A DNA stretch of 46,100 nucleotides from CAHJXF01 sp038240015. Its GTDB lineage: Bacteria > Pseudomonadota > Gammaproteobacteria > Burkholderiales > Burkholderiaceae_D. The translations under genes were made by a program, and so were the position numbers. Shown here piece by piece: positions 1-8,388 of the stretch; positions within the stretch are counted from its first letter, which is position 1; each line of letters starts with the position of its first letter. The notes beneath the pieces are model-generated. The model made no database searches and was not told where the DNA came from. It saw nothing but the letters and a program-made list of their open reading frames with translations. The DNA lies in contig JBBSEF010000017.1 in assembly GCA_038240015.1 (NCBI GenBank), positions 1 to 46,100 on the forward strand. The letters run 5' to 3'.

Positions 1-562
1 AGCTCTCGACCTCATCGACCGCGATACCCCGTTCGCGCAGGCGATCGGCGAACCACGAACGACCTCCGTTGCCGCGAACGATCAGCACGCGTCCCTCGAA
101 ACCCGCATGCAATGCGATCGTCGAATCGAGCGCGGCGAGGACAGCTTCGGAATCGTAGCGTTGATTTGAAGACGAGACGGAAATCGCATCGATGTGCGCG
201 TCCGCCGGAGTGACGATGCCTATCCCGGGCTTCGCGATTCCGAGCGCGCCGAGCGCCGCAACGCTGCCCGGCCCCATCACCGCGATCGTCACGTCGCGCG
301 GCCACGGATCCTGTCGATGCGCGATCGCGTGGCGAATTGCATTCGGACTCACGAAGACCACCAGCCGATACGCATCGATGCGCGCCATCGTCGCCGCGAG
401 CGTGTGGGAGTCATCGACCGGTTCGATGCCGAGCACCGGAAATGCGATGACCTCATGCCTTCGCTCGCGCAACAATTCGATCAGCGGCGCGGCGTCTTCT
501 TTCGGTCGCGTCACGATCACGGTCGATCGAGGCGCGGTCCCCGTCGTCTCTCTACTCGTCAT
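1..562 (-). CDS. hemD: uroporphyrinogen-III synthase, C-terminus cut by window edge
   Basis: The enzyme closes and inverts ring D of hydroxymethylbilane to make uroporphyrinogen III in cytosolic tetrapyrrole synthesis. About 187 N-terminal residues are visible, starting MTSRETTGTAPRSTVIVTRP. The N-terminal strand (VIVTRPKEDAAPLIELL) and the later VVFVSPNAIRHA and VAVMGPGSVAALGALGI stretches are typical of HemD. The family is poorly conserved, so the call also rests on position: the ATG lies 9 bp after the hemC stop on the same strand, the usual hemC-hemD order. The C-terminal part lies beyond position 1. No frameshift is seen in the visible part. Confidence 0.88.
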   Translation of the reverse strand, partial: MTSRETTGTAPRSTVIVTRPKEDAAPLIELLRERRHEVIAFPVLGIEPVDDSHTLAATMARIDAYRLVVFVSPNAIRHAIAHRQDPWPRDVTIAVMGPGSVAALGALGIAKPGIGIVTPADAHIDAISVSSSNQRYDSEAVLAALDSTIALHAGFEGRVLIVRGNGGRSWFADRLRERGIAVDEVES

Positions 563-571
563 CGCATCCGC

Positions 572-1531
572 TCACAGCGGCTCGATCAATGCGAGTCCGC
601 CTTGCGCGATCAGGTGCTCGCCGACGCGGCACCCGAGCGCCTCGGCTTCGTCGATTGCGTGAACGACCGCGCTCTGGTTCTCAGTCACGATGCGCGAACC
701 ATCGGGCCGCCCTAGCAGCGCAGATAGTGCGAGGCGTCCGTCGTCGAGCCAGCTCGCATGGGCGCCGAGCGGCATCGTGCAATTGCCACCGAGCGCACGC
801 GACACGGCGCGCTCGGCCATCACCGCCAGCGCGGTCTTCTCGTCATGCAGCGGCGCCAACAGAGCGATCAGGTCGCTGCGCTTCGCATCGACCTCGATCG
901 CCAGCGCGCCCTGCCCCGGCGACGGCAAGCTGTCCACAGGATCGAATCGCATGCGAATGCGCGACTCGAGGCCGAGCCGGATCAGACCTGCCGCTGCAAG
1001 AAGAATCGCATCGAAGTCGCCGCGATCGAGCTTGTCGAGTCGTGTGCCGACATTGCCTCGCACCGGCACGACTGCGACGTGCGGATACGCAGCGCGAATC
1101 TGCGCCTCACGCCGCAGGCTGGACGTGCCCACCACCGCGCCGGGCGGCAGCCCATCGGGCGATGCGTAGCGATTGGACACGAAGGCATCGCGCGCATCTT
1201 CGCGCTCGAGTATCGCCGCAAGCGCGAGGCCGTCGGCCAGCGTCATCGGCACATCCTTCAACGAATGCACCGCGAGGTCCGCGCGACCTTCAAGCAACGC
1301 CGCTTCGAGCTCCTTGACGAACAACCCCTTGCCGCCGACCTTGGCCAGGCTTTGATCCAGGATGCGATCGCCTTGCGTCGTCATGCCGTCGATCACGATT
1401 TCACATGACGGAGCGAGACGCTGCAACGCCGAGCGCACGTGCTCGGCTTGCCACATCGCGAGGCGACTCTCGCGCGACGCGATCACGAGGCGATGACGAG
1501 AAGCGGTCTTCATCGGATCGCGCGAGATCAT
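572..1531 (-). CDS. hemC: hydroxymethylbilane synthase (porphobilinogen deaminase)
   Basis: Polymerises four porphobilinogens into hydroxymethylbilane in the cytosol, the step before HemD. The protein has 319 residues, close to the family's usual 310. Visible marks are the N-terminal IASRESRLAMWQ, the LAVHSLKDVP segment with the catalytic aspartate region, RGNVGTRLDKL, and the cofactor-attachment site ERAVSRALGGNCTMPLG, whose Cys carries the dipyrromethane. The chosen start (MISRDPMK) has a weak GGGA upstream; the internal Met7 (MKTASRHR) is an equally reasonable start. It is followed on the same strand by hemD with a 9-bp gap, so the two are probably co-transcribed. Confidence 0.96.
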   Translation of the reverse strand: MISRDPMKTASRHRLVIASRESRLAMWQAEHVRSALQRLAPSCEIVIDGMTTQGDRILDQSLAKVGGKGLFVKELEAALLEGRADLAVHSLKDVPMTLADGLALAAILEREDARDAFVSNRYASPDGLPPGAVVGTSSLRREAQIRAAYPHVAVVPVRGNVGTRLDKLDRGDFDAILLAAAGLIRLGLESRIRMRFDPVDSLPSPGQGALAIEVDAKRSDLIALLAPLHDEKTALAVMAERAVSRALGGNCTMPLGAHASWLDDGRLALSALLGRPDGSRIVTENQSAVVHAIDEAEALGCRVGEHLIAQGGLALIEPL

Positions 1532-1561
1532 TCACGTCCCGCGTTCAGCAGGAGAAATGCC

Positions 1562-2041
1562 TCACGACTTGAAGCATTCCCCTTTGGGATCGACGTTGAT
1601 GATGATCAATTCGTTGTCACCGCTGCCGAACCGGTTCCCGGCTGTATACGTCAGGCATCCCTCGCCGTTGTATAGCGTCTCCATACGGCGCACATCCGGA
1701 CCGAAGTAGAAGGGAATCCAGCGCTTGCCGGTCTCGTGCGTCTGCGAGTCGCTCGCTGCACCGATCAGGTTCAGGACCTGCTGCGAGCTCATGCCGAACT
1801 TGAGCTTGGAGAATTTGCTGCCCGGCGCGGGCGTGCCGATCATCTCGCGACCTTCTTTCGAATCGTCCGACCGCGTGATGATGGTCGTCGGCCCTTGAGT
1901 TGGCGTCGCAGTCACGGATTGTTTCCCGCCGCTTGCAGATTGCGCGTTGGTTGTTCCTCCGCCGGACTGCTGGGCCGCGCAACCGGCAAGCGCGACGATC
2001 AACACGCTCGTTGCCGCCATCACTGCGTTCTTGTTCACCAT
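1562..2041 (-). CDS. BamE/SmpA-like outer-membrane lipoprotein
   Basis: A small secreted lipoprotein of 159 residues. Residues 1-20 form a signal peptide ending in the lipobox LAGC, with the acylated Cys at position 21. A low-complexity Gly/Ser/Thr/Gln linker follows. The C-terminal half contains FSKLKFGMSSQQVLNLIGAA, which resembles the GMs-x-x-qV-x-x-llG helix of BamE/SmpA/OmlA-type domains. Family membership is inferred from this pattern only. The ATG is preceded by a strong AGGAGGAG ribosome-binding site and lies 26 bp after the glutamate dehydrogenase stop, so it probably shares that transcript. It is not necessarily the true BamE of the organism; exact function is unknown. Confidence 0.8.
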   Translation of the reverse strand: MVNKNAVMAATSVLIVALAGCAAQQSGGGTTNAQSASGGKQSVTATPTQGPTTIITRSDDSKEGREMIGTPAPGSKFSKLKFGMSSQQVLNLIGAASDSQTHETGKRWIPFYFGPDVRRMETLYNGEGCLTYTAGNRFGSGDNELIIINVDPKGECFKS

Positions 2042-2067
2042 GGATTTCTCCTCCTGTTTTACTGTCG

Positions 2068-3336
2068 TCATGGATACAGCCCGCGCTTCTCGCGCGCCTG
2101 CAGCACCCGCGTGCACGCGACCACGAAAGCCGCGGTACGCAGCGGGATCCTGTGCTGATCGCCCATTTCCCAAATGCGCTTGAACGCATCGACCATGATC
2201 TTGTCGAGGCGCACGTTGATCTCGTCTTCGGTCCAGAAGAAAGAGCTGAAGTCCTGCACCCACTCGAAGTACGACACCGTCACGCCGCCCGCATTGGCGA
2301 TCACGTCGGGCACGACCAGGATGCCGCGCTCGCCGAAGATCAAGTCGGCATCGGGCGTGGTAGGGCCATTGGCGCCTTCGAGAATCATGCGGGTCCTGAC
2401 TCTTCGGGCGCGGTCCGCCGTGAGCTGGCTTTCGAGAGCCGCCGGGATCAGGAACTCGCTTTCGACATCCCAGAAATCTTCGTCGGCGATCTTGTCGCCG
2501 CCCTTGAATCCGCCGACGCCGCCGTTGGCATGCGCTTCGGCAAGCAGATCGGCGATGTCGAGTCCGGTGGGGTTGTAAACCGTGCCGGTGTGATCCTGCA
2601 CCGCGACGATCTTCGCGCCGCTGCCCACGAACAGTTCCGCGGCCGCCGAGCCGACGTTGCCGAAACCTTGCACCGCTACTCTCGCACCGTCGATCGGCAC
2701 CTCGATGCGGCGCGCGGCTTCGCGGCCGACCACGAAAACGCCGCGCCCGGTCGCCTTGACGCGGCCGAGCGAGCCGCCGAGTTCGATCGGCTTGCCGGTC
2801 ACGACGCCGGTCGCGGTCGCGCCGACGTTCATCGAGTACGTGTCCATCATCCACGCCATGATCTGCGGATTGGTGTTGACGTCGGGCGCGGGAATGTCGG
2901 TGTGCGGCCCGATCACCAGACCGATCTCGCTGGTATAGCGCCGCGTGAGCTTCTCGAGCTCTTTCAACGACAACAGTTTCGGATCGACCCGAACGCCGCC
3001 CTTCGCGCCGCCGTATGGCAGGTTGACCGCCGCGCACTTGACCGTCATCCATGCGGACAACGCCATCACTTCTTCGAGCGTCACGTCGGGGTGAAAGCGC
3101 ACGCCACCCTTGCCCGGTCCGCGCGAAAGATTGTGCTGCACGCGATAACCCTCGAAGTGCGAGACCGTTCCGTTATCGAGTTCGATCGGGATGTCGACGA
3201 TCAACGCGCGCTTGGGACGCTTCAGAGTCTCGGACCAGCGGGCCAGATGGCCGAGATAAGGCAACACACGATCGACCTGCGCGAGATACGTGGCCCACGG
3301 GCTGTCGTGTGCCTGGGTGACGAATGAAAGATTCAC
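2068..3336 (-). CDS. gdhA: NAD(P)-dependent glutamate dehydrogenase
   Basis: Interconverts glutamate and 2-oxoglutarate plus ammonia in the cytosol. The N-terminal dimerisation domain contains HFEGYRVQHNLSRGPGKGGVRFHP and the catalytic-lysine segment PYGGAKGGVRVDP. The Rossmann domain follows, with VAVQGFGNVGSAAAELF as the nucleotide-binding turn. The end reads TAAFVVACTRVLQAREKRGLYP, typical of betaproteobacterial GDHs of about 430 residues. I chose the GTG at 3336 (422 residues) because GGAG lies just upstream. An in-frame ATG at 3384 would add 16 residues but lacks a Shine-Dalgarno. The lipoprotein gene follows after 26 bp, and the Anbu gene diverges upstream. Confidence 0.93.
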   Translation of the reverse strand: MNLSFVTQAHDSPWATYLAQVDRVLPYLGHLARWSETLKRPKRALIVDIPIELDNGTVSHFEGYRVQHNLSRGPGKGGVRFHPDVTLEEVMALSAWMTVKCAAVNLPYGGAKGGVRVDPKLLSLKELEKLTRRYTSEIGLVIGPHTDIPAPDVNTNPQIMAWMMDTYSMNVGATATGVVTGKPIELGGSLGRVKATGRGVFVVGREAARRIEVPIDGARVAVQGFGNVGSAAAELFVGSGAKIVAVQDHTGTVYNPTGLDIADLLAEAHANGGVGGFKGGDKIADEDFWDVESEFLIPAALESQLTADRARRVRTRMILEGANGPTTPDADLIFGERGILVVPDVIANAGGVTVSYFEWVQDFSSFFWTEDEINVRLDKIMVDAFKRIWEMGDQHRIPLRTAAFVVACTRVLQAREKRGLYP

Positions 3337-3544
3337 GGTGCTCCGCTGCGCGCCGCGATCGACGTTGATCGTCGCGCGCCTCATGAAAATGATGGCCGCG
3401 ACGATACAGCAATCAAACTGCGATGTCGCGCAGCCGAGACGAAGCGCGCAGCGGACCGCAATTAGCAACGCGAACGCGCGTTGCAGGCGCGGGCGGCGCG
3501 CTAGAATCGCTCGAACCTTTTTTCTCTTTCTTCGTCCACATCCC

Positions 3545-4471
3545 ATGACCTATTGCGTTGCGATGCGCCTCGATCAAGGCCTCGTGTTCCTGGCGGACTC
3601 GCGCACCAACGCGGGCGTCGATCATGTCAGCACGTTTCGCAAGATGACGGTGTTCGAGAGGACCGGCGAACGCGTGATCGTGATGATGACCTCGGGCAAC
3701 CTCGCAAGCGGTCAGGCCGTGCGGCAAATCGTTTCCGACACGCACGATGCCGACGGCACCAGCATCTGGAACGCCAAGAACATGTTCGTGGTTTCGCGCA
3801 TCGTCGGCGACGCGGTCCGCAGGGTGCGCACGCGCGACGCGGCCGCGCTCGAGGAAGCCGGCATCGAATTCACGATGAGCATCATCATCGGCGGCCAGAT
3901 CAAGGGGGAGGATTGCCGTTTGTTCCTGGTCTATTCGGCCGGCAATTTTATCGAGGCGCTGCCCGAAAGTCCGTACTTCCAGATCGGCGAGGCGAAGTAC
4001 GGCAAGCCCGTGCTCGATCGCATGATCACGCCGAAGGCGACGCTCGATGAAGGCGCGAAGTGCGCGCTGGTGTCGATGGACTCTACGATGCGCTCCAACC
4101 TCTCGGTGGGAATGCCGCTCGATCTGTTGTGCTACGAAGCCGATCGGCTAGCGGTCACGCGCTTCGCGATGATCGACGCGAACAATCAATATTTCCGCAT
4201 GATTCACGACACCTGGGGCGAGCGGTTGAAGCAGATCTTCGGAGAAATTCCCGATCCGACCTGGGACGAAGCCGGTGCGCTCGGCGGCGCATCGACCGAG
4301 CCGACGCGCATACAGAACCCGATGAGCGCGATCGGCGCCGCGATCCTTCCGCGCGCCGAACCGGTACGCGCGCCCATGCCGCGCGACGTCGAGCCGAAGC
4401 TGGCGGCAGTGCCGCGCGAGCCGGCTCAAACCCTGGCCGAAGACCAGCACAGCGTTCCGCAATCGGAATAG
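3545..4471 (+). CDS. Anbu-type proteasome-like peptidase
   Basis: A 308-residue Ntn-hydrolase of the Anbu (ancestral beta subunit) family, related to 20S proteasome beta subunits and HslV. The start MTYCVAMRLDQGLVFLADSRTNAG puts Thr at position 2, so removal of Met would expose it as the nucleophile. Asp18 (DSRTN) and Lys33 (FRKM) complete the expected catalytic set. The core ends around residue 245 (GERLKQIFGEIPDP). A further 60 residues, rich in Ala, Pro and Glu, form an unusual disordered-looking tail. It converges on a transglutaminase-like gene; Anbu genes are often found with such a gene plus an ATP-grasp and an alpha-E gene, which are absent here. Its substrate is unknown. Confidence 0.9.
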   Translation: MTYCVAMRLDQGLVFLADSRTNAGVDHVSTFRKMTVFERTGERVIVMMTSGNLASGQAVRQIVSDTHDADGTSIWNAKNMFVVSRIVGDAVRRVRTRDAAALEEAGIEFTMSIIIGGQIKGEDCRLFLVYSAGNFIEALPESPYFQIGEAKYGKPVLDRMITPKATLDEGAKCALVSMDSTMRSNLSVGMPLDLLCYEADRLAVTRFAMIDANNQYFRMIHDTWGERLKQIFGEIPDPTWDEAGALGGASTEPTRIQNPMSAIGAAILPRAEPVRAPMPRDVEPKLAAVPREPAQTLAEDQHSVPQSE

Positions 4472-4524
4472 TCGGGAGCACCCGCTCGCGCGCGAGGATC
4501 GAACGCGCCGCGACCGGGCGAGCT

Positions 4525-5382
4525 TCAGGCCGCGAGCGACACGCTCTTGAGCCCGGGCTTGATCGAAGGCGAGGCGACCTGGTCGTCTTGCACGACCTCG
4601 GTGATGTTCGGCTGGATGTCGGTCATCCGGGCTGGACCGTAGATGATCGCGAATGCGACATCGTTGGCATCCGCGCCCGATGCGATACGAATCACGTTTT
4701 CGGCCGGCGCGAGGCCGGTCGGGTCGAACAGGATCCACTTGCCTCCGAGATACGCCTCGAAGATCGCATGGAAGTCGGGCGGCGGTTCCTCGAACTCCAC
4801 GTAGCCCACCACGAAACGCGCGGGGATGTTGAGTGCACGGCACATCGTGATCGCCACGTGCGCGAAGTCGCGACAGACGCCGACGCGGTTGGCGAGCACG
4901 TCTCGCGCGGTGGTCGTCACGTCGGTCTGACCGATTTGATAAAAAATGTGCTCACGAATCCACGCGACGATCGCTTCGACGCGGCCGTATCCCTGCGGCA
5001 GATGTCCGAAGGTCCTCTGCGCCATCCCGGACAAGGCGTCGGATTCGCAATAGCGCGTGGGCAACAGGTATTGCATCACGTCATCGGGCAGTTCGGCGAT
5101 GCTCAATTCACGCGCGTTGCGGTCGGGCTCTTCGAAGCGGCGAACCACGCGCGCGCGATAATCGACCGTCATCGTGCCGGCTTCTGCATGAATGCGCATC
5201 GATCGGTTATGCGAATGCGGCGGCAGATATTCCTGCGGGATACAGGTCAGCGGCGTGACGCTGAAGGACTCCGAAAGAAGGGTGTGCTCGGGGACACGCG
5301 CCGCTTCGATCTGAAAGAAAAATTCCGCCGACCCACGCACGTCGTACACCAGCCGGCAATCGATATCGAAGGTTTTCATCAT
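4525..5382 (-). CDS. transglutaminase-like cysteine protease family protein
   Basis: A 285-residue protein with an N-terminal beta-rich domain (about residues 1-150, the bacterial transglutaminase-like N-terminal region) and a C-terminal transglutaminase core. The catalytic triad is readable: Cys in GVCRDFAHVAITMCRALNIPAR, His in PPPDFHAIFEAYL, and Asp in KWILFDPTG. Members of this family act as peptidases or amidases rather than true transglutaminases; the substrate is unknown. It faces the Anbu gene tail to tail with a 53-bp gap, and the two families commonly co-occur, which suggests a shared peptide-processing role. Two adjacent ATGs (5382 and 5379) are possible starts. Confidence 0.88.
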   Translation of the reverse strand: MMKTFDIDCRLVYDVRGSAEFFFQIEAARVPEHTLLSESFSVTPLTCIPQEYLPPHSHNRSMRIHAEAGTMTVDYRARVVRRFEEPDRNARELSIAELPDDVMQYLLPTRYCESDALSGMAQRTFGHLPQGYGRVEAIVAWIREHIFYQIGQTDVTTTARDVLANRVGVCRDFAHVAITMCRALNIPARFVVGYVEFEEPPPDFHAIFEAYLGGKWILFDPTGLAPAENVIRIASGADANDVAFAIIYGPARMTDIQPNITEVVQDDQVASPSIKPGLKSVSLAA

Positions 5383-5571
5383 GGGGATCCGCGCCCGAGG
5401 CATGTGGGCCGCGTTGCCAATTTTAGCGCCGCAACACCCGGAGTTGGTCGTGCGTGAAGGAAATTCAGGAGGCGTCCTACCGCGGGTTTCCGCCTGCGGC
5501 AACCGTCCTCGGCGAGACGGCGGCTACGGGGCGCTAAGATAAAGCCAACGCCACTTCTCGAAAGCTCATCG

Positions 5572-6453
5572 ATGTCCGCCTCATCCCAAGCGTCCGCTCG
5601 CCTTCGCGACGTGCAATGCATTTCCGCGGCTGGCCTGCATCGCATGGCGTATCGCGAATGGGGCGACCCAAATAACGAGCGCGTCCTGATCTGCGTGCAT
5701 GGCCTCTTGCGCGTGTCGAACGACTTCGATGCGCTTGCAGCCGCGCTTGCATCGGACTATCGCGTGGTGTGCCCCGATGTCGTCGGACGCGGTCGCAGCG
5801 GTTGGTTGCGAGACCCGACGCTCTACCAGGTGCCGACTTATGTCGCGGACATGATTACCTTGTTCGCGCGCCTCGATGCGAAAACGGTCCACTGGTTCGG
5901 CACATCGATGGGCGGATTGATCGGCCTGGTGCTCGCGTCGCTGCCCGGCTCGCCGCTCTCGCGCATGGTCATCAACGACGCGGGACCGACGCTTGGCGCA
6001 GCCGCGCTCGCGCGCATCGGCGCTTACGTCCGCGACACGCCGCGCTTCGCAACCATCGAAGCAGCCGAAACGTATATCCGCGAGATCAGTGCGCCGTTCG
6101 GCGAGCACACGGACGCCGAGTGGCGCTTGCTGACCGAGCTGGTGATGAAGAAGGACGGCGACCTGTGGGTGCGCAGTCACGACCCCGCGATCGCCGCGCC
6201 GTTCGAAGCCGCAGAAGGCAACACCTCGTCGGGCGACACGTCGCTCTGGCACCTCTACGACGCGATCCGCTGCCCGGTGCTGGCGGTTCGCGGTGAACTC
6301 TCGGATCTGGTTTCACGCGATACGCATGAACAGATGGCGACGCGCGGACCGAAGGCCGAACTCGTCACCATCGCCAACGTCGGGCACGCCCCCACGTTCA
6401 TGCATGCCGATCAAATCAGGATCGCAAAAGATTTTTTTCTCAGGGGAAATTGA
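5572..6453 (+). CDS. alpha/beta-fold hydrolase
   Basis: A 293-residue cytosolic alpha/beta hydrolase. The oxyanion-hole segment is ICVHGLLR, the nucleophile elbow is GTSMGG (Ser), the acid is in the RGELSDLVS loop, and the His is in NVGHAPTF near the C-terminus. The full catalytic triad is therefore present and the length is normal. Substrate cannot be deduced. The stop codon lies 2 bp before the ridA ATG, so the pair is almost certainly co-translated from one mRNA, perhaps linking ester or lactone hydrolysis to enamine/imine clearance (inference). Confidence 0.9.
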   Translation: MSASSQASARLRDVQCISAAGLHRMAYREWGDPNNERVLICVHGLLRVSNDFDALAAALASDYRVVCPDVVGRGRSGWLRDPTLYQVPTYVADMITLFARLDAKTVHWFGTSMGGLIGLVLASLPGSPLSRMVINDAGPTLGAAALARIGAYVRDTPRFATIEAAETYIREISAPFGEHTDAEWRLLTELVMKKDGDLWVRSHDPAIAAPFEAAEGNTSSGDTSLWHLYDAIRCPVLAVRGELSDLVSRDTHEQMATRGPKAELVTIANVGHAPTFMHADQIRIAKDFFLRGN

Positions 6454-6455
6454 TC

Positions 6456-6821
6456 ATGTCAGATGTCTCCAGCGTCGAGCGCCTTCACGTCGGCCCGCGT
6501 CTTTCCGAAGTCGCGATTCACGGCGGCACGGTCTATCTCGCAGGTCAGATCGCAGAGCAGACCAAAGCCGATGCGTTCGCACAGACGCAAGAGGTGCTCG
6601 GCCACGTCGCGCGCCTGCTCGGCGAAGCCAGGAGCGACAAGCGCCACATCCTTTCGGCGACGGTATATCTGTCGAACATGAAGAACTACGCCGACATGAA
6701 TCGCGCGTGGGACGCCTGGGTCGAGCCCGGTGCTACGCCGCCCCGCGCAACCATCGAAGCGAAGCTCGCACGACCGGACTGTCTGGTGGAAATCCAGATC
6801 GTCGCTGCGCAGATCGTGTGA
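6456..6821 (+). CDS. RidA family (YjgF/YER057c/UK114) protein
   Basis: A 121-residue protein of the RidA family, which hydrolyses reactive enamine/imine intermediates such as 2-aminoacrylate. The visible hallmarks are GGTVYLAGQIA near the N-terminus, a central YLSNMKNYADMNRAWDAWV stretch, and the C-terminal PPRATIEAKLARPDCLVEIQIVA, whose Arg and Glu line the active site in the family. The ATG at 6456 is preceded by AGGGGA inside the end of the hydrolase gene. The protein may belong to a Rid subgroup other than archetypal RidA, so no symbol is assigned. Confidence 0.92.
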   Translation: MSDVSSVERLHVGPRLSEVAIHGGTVYLAGQIAEQTKADAFAQTQEVLGHVARLLGEARSDKRHILSATVYLSNMKNYADMNRAWDAWVEPGATPPRATIEAKLARPDCLVEIQIVAAQIV

Positions 6822-6824
6822 TGG

Positions 6825-6925
6825 ATCGTCGTTCCCGCGGACGCGGGACCCCAGCGGCTCTCGCGGGTCAACGACACTGTGTCCCGTTCGCAGGGGCGAC
6901 GGCTGCTCACTCCGTTCGGGATGAC
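6825..6925. repeat. short intergenic repeat-like sequence with hairpin
   Basis: The stretch between the ridA stop and the mtfA stop contains a perfect 7-bp inverted repeat, TCCCGCG-GA-CGCGGGA (6833-6848). It is followed by related GTCCCGTTCGC and CTCCGTTCGGGATGACA pieces. Such motifs resemble the dispersed intergenic repeats common in betaproteobacterial genomes. Only one copy is in this window, so this is an inference from pattern. The repeat supplies the last few codons and the stop of mtfA. Confidence 0.4.
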
Positions 6926-7767
6926 AACGGGTCTTGCTTGTAATACGCCGCCAGCAGCGCATGCCACTCGGGATACGCCTCGATGAGGCGTTCCGGCGTC
7001 ACGAAGAACGCTTCGCTGGTGACCGAGAAGAACTCGGCTTCGTCGGTGGCTGCGTAGGCGTCGAAAGGCAATTCGGCGAAGTAGCGATCGGCGCGCGCGG
7101 ACTCGGGATCGACATGGCGTGGGATCGAGGCCTCGGCCGCATCGACGCGCTCAGCGAAGTCTTCGAGGCTGGTTTCGAGCACGTCGCGCCAATGCGTTGC
7201 GTCCAACGTTGCGTGCATCGCGCGAACAAAGGCCGGCACGCCATCGACCGCGCCGTTGGTCATGTCGAGCTTGTGCGCGAACTCGTGGATCACGACGTTG
7301 AACGCGAACGGCGACGGCCGATGCGCATTGCCGCAGCGTGAGCCCGACGCGGCATCCCACGCCAGCACGATCGGGCCGCCTTCCCACGACTCCCCGGTAA
7401 TCGCCTCGGTGAACGCGTGAACCACGCCATTCTCGTCGACCACTTCGCGCTCGACGACGAAGTCGCTCGGGTAGACGACGATTTCGTCGAATGCGGGATA
7501 GGCATCGATGCCCAGTTCGAGTACAGGCAGGCACGCCTGCACCGCGATGCTTGCGACCATCTCGTCGCTTACCGCGAGGCCGCCCGCCGCATTGACCGCC
7601 TTGGTTGCGAGAAAGGCGCCGCAAAGGCTTCGGAGTCGATCGCGCTGATCGGCATCGAGCCTATTCAGGAAGCGATGCCGGTCGAGAAGACGTGACCATG
7701 AATCATCCGTGATCCACTGCACACGGTAGACCTCGGACTTGCTCGACCGACCGAACAACCGGCGCAT
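6907..7767 (-). CDS. mtfA: MtfA zinc metallopeptidase
   Basis: A 286-residue member of the MtfA (YeeI) peptidase family; in E. coli MtfA binds the Mlc repressor and has zinc-dependent aminopeptidase activity. The zinc motif HEFAHKLDMTNG (HExxH) is intact. The flanking signature VILAWDAASG...NVVIHEF and the C-terminal ATDEAEFFSVTSEAFF helix, which supplies the third metal ligand in the family, are also present. It is slightly longer than E. coli MtfA (265). The last residues (DPLSSRTE) run into the repeat-like sequence, so the native C-terminus may have been altered. iscX lies 22 bp upstream on the same strand, so mtfA may be read from the tail of the isc operon. Confidence 0.92.
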   Translation of the reverse strand: MRRLFGRSSKSEVYRVQWITDDSWSRLLDRHRFLNRLDADQRDRLRSLCGAFLATKAVNAAGGLAVSDEMVASIAVQACLPVLELGIDAYPAFDEIVVYPSDFVVEREVVDENGVVHAFTEAITGESWEGGPIVLAWDAASGSRCGNAHRPSPFAFNVVIHEFAHKLDMTNGAVDGVPAFVRAMHATLDATHWRDVLETSLEDFAERVDAAEASIPRHVDPESARADRYFAELPFDAYAATDEAEFFSVTSEAFFVTPERLIEAYPEWHALLAAYYKQDPLSSRTE

Positions 7768-7789
7768 GGCGATGTGCGCGAACAGCGCG

Positions 7790-7984
7790 CTACGAGACCT
7801 CGTCGATCCACGCGGCCTGAATCGCCTCGAGGATCTTCTCGCCCGAGCGCGCGGGGTCGTCGTCGAAGTCTTCGAGCTCGGTCACCCAGCGATGCAGGTC
7901 GGTGAAGCGCATGGTCTTCGGATCGACTTCCGCATGGGCCTCTTGCAACGCGATCGCGATGTCTTCGATGTCGGTCCATTTCAT
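7790..7984 (-). CDS. iscX: IscX, iron-sulfur assembly modulator
   Basis: A 64-residue acidic protein starting MKWTDIEDIAIAL and containing FTDLHRWVTELEDFDDDP, the signature of IscX (YfhJ). IscX binds IscS and iron and modulates cluster-assembly rate. Length matches the family (about 66). It is the last gene of the isc operon, 33 bp after fdx. Confidence 0.96.
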   Translation of the reverse strand: MKWTDIEDIAIALQEAHAEVDPKTMRFTDLHRWVTELEDFDDDPARSGEKILEAIQAAWIDEVS

Positions 7985-8017
7985 GGCGCACTCCTTCGGG
8001 CTCTTCGCATGACGCGA

Positions 8018-8356
8018 TCAGCCATTCTCTTTCGCATGATTGATCGAATACTTCGGAATCTCGAGGACCAGATCGTCCTCGGTCATGATTGCCTGGCAAG
8101 ACAGCCGCGAGCGCGGCGTCAGCCCCCACGCCTGATCGAGCAGATCGTCCTCGTTGTCGTCCGAAGGCTCGAGCTTGTCGAAGCCCTGCTTGACGATCAC
8201 GTGACAGGTCGTGCAGGCGGCCGACATCTCGCACGCGTGCTCGATCGGAACATGGTGCTCGAGCAGATTGCGGCACAGGCTCTTGCCGACCTCGGCTTCG
8301 AACTCGGCGCCGTTCGGACAAACATCGTGATGCGGCAGGACCGTGATCTTCGGCAT
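8018..8356 (-). CDS. fdx: ISC-type 2Fe-2S ferredoxin
   Basis: A 112-residue adrenodoxin-type ferredoxin that donates electrons during cluster assembly on IscU/IscS. The ligand pattern is C-x5-C-x2-C...C, seen as HACEMSAACTTCHVIV followed by SRLSCQAIM. The start MPKITVLPHHDVCPNGAEF matches family N-termini. It sits between hscA (32 bp upstream) and iscX. No clear Shine-Dalgarno precedes the ATG. Confidence 0.96.
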   Translation of the reverse strand: MPKITVLPHHDVCPNGAEFEAEVGKSLCRNLLEHHVPIEHACEMSAACTTCHVIVKQGFDKLEPSDDNEDDLLDQAWGLTPRSRLSCQAIMTEDDLVLEIPKYSINHAKENG

Positions 8357-8388
8357 GAGCGTGTGCAGCGACGATGACGACGACGCGG

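Noticed and set aside
1562..3052. A long minus-strand frame joining the lipoprotein to a stretch upstream
   Set aside because: The upstream part is GDH read out of frame. The lipoprotein starts at 2041 with its own ribosome-binding site and signal peptide.
1900..3327. A 475-codon plus-strand frame over the glutamate dehydrogenase gene
   Set aside because: The minus strand encodes a clear GDH; the plus frame is its compositional shadow.
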